A stretch of 64,000 bases of DNA from Clostridium fermenticellae (GTDB lineage: Bacteria; Bacillota; Clostridia; Clostridiales; Clostridiaceae). Both the position numbers and the translations under genes were made by a program. The notes beneath the pieces are model-generated. The model had not been told where the DNA came from. It saw only the letters and a program-made list of their open reading frames with translations, and did no database searches. The stretch spans positions 2,438,183-2,502,182 of the forward strand of contig NZ_CP032416.1 in assembly GCF_003600355.1 (NCBI RefSeq), in the 5' to 3' direction. Shown in pieces: positions 61,986 through 64,000 of the stretch. Position 1 is the stretch's first letter. Each line of letters opens with the position of its first letter.

Positions 61986-62477
61986 ATGAAGGTTTCGGCC
62001 GCTAAATTTACTTTAACCGGGCAAGATATACTCGAAATTATAAATGATTACGTAAAAATAAATGATCTAAAAATAGACAGCGTAGATATAGATGATATAT
62101 TTACTGTTAGGGGAACTTATAAAGTAAAGCTTGTAGTTCCATTTCAAGCTAAAATCGGAATTGGAAATATTTACAATGATATAATAAACCTAAAAATATT
62201 TAGTTTACATGTTTCAAAGATAGGTATGCTGAGTAGTGTAAAAAACGTTTTTTTGAAGAAATTATTAAATGATTATTCCAAATATGGAATAGAATTAAAT
62301 AAGGATACTTTAACTATAGATTTAAATTTAATATATAAACTTATACCATATTTTAATCTTAAAATCAAAAAAATAACTGTAGTAAAGAATGTCTTAGAAA
62401 TATACACTAATAATATAATATATGATCCAAATAAGTCTACTATCGATTTTAAAAAAAAATCAAAAAATCTATCATAA
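61986..62477 (+). CDS. Protein of unknown function
   Basis: 163 residues, soluble, rich in I, K, N and D, with no signal peptide. The alternating pattern (KIDSVDIDDIFTVRGTYKVKLVVPFQAKIGIG, LKIFSLHVSKIGM) suggests a beta-rich lipid-binding-like fold, but I cannot name a family. AGAAGGGAG precedes the ATG. The next gene (DUF1232) starts 29 bases after the stop, so they form an operon. Confidence 0.6.
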   Translation: MKVSAAKFTLTGQDILEIINDYVKINDLKIDSVDIDDIFTVRGTYKVKLVVPFQAKIGIGNIYNDIINLKIFSLHVSKIGMLSSVKNVFLKKLLNDYSKYGIELNKDTLTIDLNLIYKLIPYFNLKIKKITVVKNVLEIYTNNIIYDPNKSTIDFKKKSKNLS

Positions 62478-62506
62478 CAGATAAGTACAAACAGAAAAGG
62501 GACAAA

Positions 62507-62911
62507 ATTTCAAACAAAATACCTAATAAATATGAAGATATAATACAATATGCAATGTTTATTCCCGACATAACAATATTGTTATGGAGATTACTAAAAG
62601 ATAAAAGAGTTGAAGGTAAGATCAAAATAATGATAGCAGGTGCAGTGGCCTACCTTGCAAGCCCAATTGATATACTACCAGATTTTATACCTTTTATAGG
62701 ACAAATTGATGATGTGGTTATAGTATTTTTCATATTGAATTGTATAATAAATGAAATACCACAAAAAATCATACTGGAAAACTGGGAGGGTAGGGAAAAT
62801 ATACTCCTTTTGAGCAAACAAGCTGTAACTAATATGTCTAAAATAATTGGCAAGCAAAATGTCAGCAGTCTGCTATCTTCTATTAAGAATATCTTCAAGA
62901 AAAAAAGTTAA
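62507..62911 (+). CDS. DUF1232 membrane protein
   Basis: About 134 residues. The core MIAGAVAYLASPIDILPDFIPFIGQIDDVVIVFFILN is the DUF1232 signature, with one or two membrane helices. The coding frame clearly extends upstream of the first ATG (62555): NKIPNKYEDIIQYA precedes it in frame and fits the family. The only start with a ribosome site (AAAAGGG, 62495-62501) is an ATT at 62507, so this gene may use a rare start codon. The function is unknown. Confidence 0.7.
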   Translation: MSNKIPNKYEDIIQYAMFIPDITILLWRLLKDKRVEGKIKIMIAGAVAYLASPIDILPDFIPFIGQIDDVVIVFFILNCIINEIPQKIILENWEGRENILLLSKQAVTNMSKIIGKQNVSSLLSSIKNIFKKKS

Positions 62912-62938
62912 AGAAACAAGTACATATGATTTATAGTT

Positions 62939-63252
62939 AAAAAGTTAGTTCATCCCCCGAAGGTTAAATTAACTTTCAAATTACAAACCTTACATAGGAT
63001 TTACAAGTCTAAGCTTAACTTATGCTCCGGCCGGGATTTCTAAAATTAAGGCACATTAAAAAATTTTGTAGTAAGTGTTAGTAAAGCGTTCTTAAAAATC
63101 TTAGTGAATTTTATATGTTTGAGTGAAGCGAGTTTATAAAATCTGCTTAGATTTTTTTAAGCGCAAGCTTACACTTACTAGAAATTTTTTACGTGACGTA
63201 TTTTGGAAATCCCGGCCGGAGCATAAGTTAAGCTTAGATTACAAACCCTATA
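62939..63252. repeat. Palindromic repeat copy E, with an upstream half-element
   Basis: Full copy 62991-63252. The arms AACTTATGCTCCGG and CCGGAGCATAAGTT, with the adjoining CCGGGATTTC / GAAATCCCGG, match perfectly over 24 bases. The inner hairpin has GTTTGAGTGAAGCGAG in the loop. The upstream part 62939-62989 (AAAAGTTAGTTCATCCCCCG) is half of the second element type, as at copy A. It fills the space between two convergent genes and ends 3 bases before the rhomboid stop codon. Confidence 0.88.
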
Positions 63253-63254
63253 CT

Positions 63255-64000
63255 TTACAATCTAGGAAATAACACATATGAAATTATAATCCCGCCAATT
63301 AAACCACCTATATGTCCAAAATTATCAACATTAGGCATAGAAAATCCTATTATTAAATTTACAACTACAACAGATAAAACATTAATTATATAGTCTTTAT
63401 GTATCCTATCCTTCATTTTAATTCCAAATACTAGAGATGCTCCAAGTAATCCAAAGATAGCTCCTGAAGCTCCAATCGATATACTCTGTGAAAATTCAAA
63501 ACTAAAAATTGATGATATTAAGCCCGATATAAAATATATAATTGTGTATTTTGTCTTTCCATATATGTCCTCAACAAGAGTTCCTATTGCAACTAAAGCA
63601 TACATATTTAAAGCAATATGTATAATCCCCCCATGTAAAAACATACATGTAATCAATCTATAATACTGTCCTTGTGATATGAGACTATTAACTTTTGCAC
63701 CAAGAAGTACAAGTACATTTATATTACTGTCTGCAATATTTTTAGATAAATACGCCGTAAATATATATGCTATTATATTTAACACTATAATTATATATGT
63801 AATTATAGGTATTTTTTTCGAAGGGTTACGATTGTTAATCCTTATCATATTATTCATGCAAGTTCCAAGTTGATTCGCTATTTCGTTAAGTGATGGATCT
63901 GAACACATTATATTTTTTTGCACAATATCAATTAAAATTAATCCACATTGTGAATTGATTTTTCTGTAATGCTCAAGATCTAACTTACTTACGAGTGAAA
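63255..64000 (-). CDS. Rhomboid-family intramembrane serine protease, start outside the window
   Basis: At least 248 residues. The frame stays open and coding-like to the right edge (residues such as SKLDLEHYRKINSQCGLILID upstream), so the GTG at 63923 is not the true start; an N-terminal cytosolic domain exists, as in YqgP. The rhomboid core has six or so helices: the LHGGIIHIALNMYAL motif, the catalytic serine in GASGAIFG and the catalytic histidine in FGHIGGLIGG. It should cleave membrane proteins within the bilayer. No substrate is known. Confidence 0.9.
   Translation of the reverse strand, partial: SLVSKLDLEHYRKINSQCGLILIDIVQKNIMCSDPSLNEIANQLGTCMNNMIRINNRNPSKKIPIITYIIIVLNIIAYIFTAYLSKNIADSNINVLVLLGAKVNSLISQGQYYRLITCMFLHGGIIHIALNMYALVAIGTLVEDIYGKTKYTIIYFISGLISSIFSFEFSQSISIGASGAIFGLLGASLVFGIKMKDRIHKDYIINVLSVVVVNLIIGFSMPNVDNFGHIGGLIGGIIISYVLFPRL

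Noticed and set aside
63255-63923. Rhomboid gene starting at the GTG at 63923
   Set aside because: The frame remains open and protein-like to the window edge, so that codon is internal.

Overview
The window is AT-rich, clostridial-type chromosomal DNA. The gene content points to a strictly anaerobic, butyrate-forming Clostridium sensu stricto of the C. kluyveri type: a Re-face citrate synthase, 4-hydroxybutyryl-CoA dehydratase, two 4-hydroxybutyrate CoA-transferases, a Bcd/EtfBA electron-bifurcating complex, thiolase, MurT/GatD and AGGAGG-type ribosome binding sites. The species cannot be fixed from sequence reading alone. Both ends cut genes: an ABC ATPase on the left and a rhomboid protease on the right.

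Layout. 1-4.3 kb: end of an ECF/cobalt-type ABC ATPase, a secreted metallo-beta-lactamase protein, a CvfB-like S1 protein, a small membrane protein, an Lrp-type regulator and a DUF378 protein. 4.4-9.4 kb: argGH and a polar amino acid ABC transporter (glnQPH type). 9.8-15.4 kb: a TIM-barrel-like protein of unknown role, then a three-gene operon for citrate synthase, aconitase and isocitrate dehydrogenase, the oxidative branch to 2-oxoglutarate. 15.8-16.7 kb: a second, lipoprotein-type metallo-beta-lactamase. 16.7-22.2 kb: a complete rRNA operon read leftwards (16S, tRNA-Ala, tRNA-Ile, 23S, 5S, tRNA-Asn). 22.7-29.7 kb: uppP, pckA, murT-gatD, a polysaccharide deacetylase and galE.

29.9-49.5 kb is a catabolic island. 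GABA aminotransferase, 4-hydroxybutyrate dehydrogenase, two 4-hydroxybutyrate CoA-transferases, 4-hydroxybutyryl-CoA dehydratase, Bcd-EtfB-EtfA and thiolase can carry GABA through succinate semialdehyde, 4-hydroxybutyrate and crotonyl-CoA to butyryl-CoA. Crotonase and 3-hydroxybutyryl-CoA dehydrogenase, needed for the acetyl-CoA branch, are not in the window. Two permeases and two PAS-containing sigma-54 activators are interleaved. 49.6-53.8 kb holds an unusual operon: acyl carrier protein, acyl-AMP ligase, LuxE-like and LuxC-like proteins. 54-64 kb: clpB, two tandem XRE-TPR regulators, a second-type ftsH, small unknown genes and the rhomboid gene.

The main new observation is regulatory. Five -24/-12 (sigma-54) promoters with exact GG-N10-GC spacing precede the citrate operon, gabT, 4hbD, abfD and the ACP/Lux-type operon, all on the minus strand. 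The abfD and ACP/Lux promoters are nearly identical, and both have copies of the same 15-bp box upstream, which suggests one activator controls both. The second observation is a family of about 140-260 bp palindromic elements (five copies). Their stem sequences differ between copies but stay complementary within a copy, and they sit against the 3' ends of genes. They have no transposase and are unexplained.
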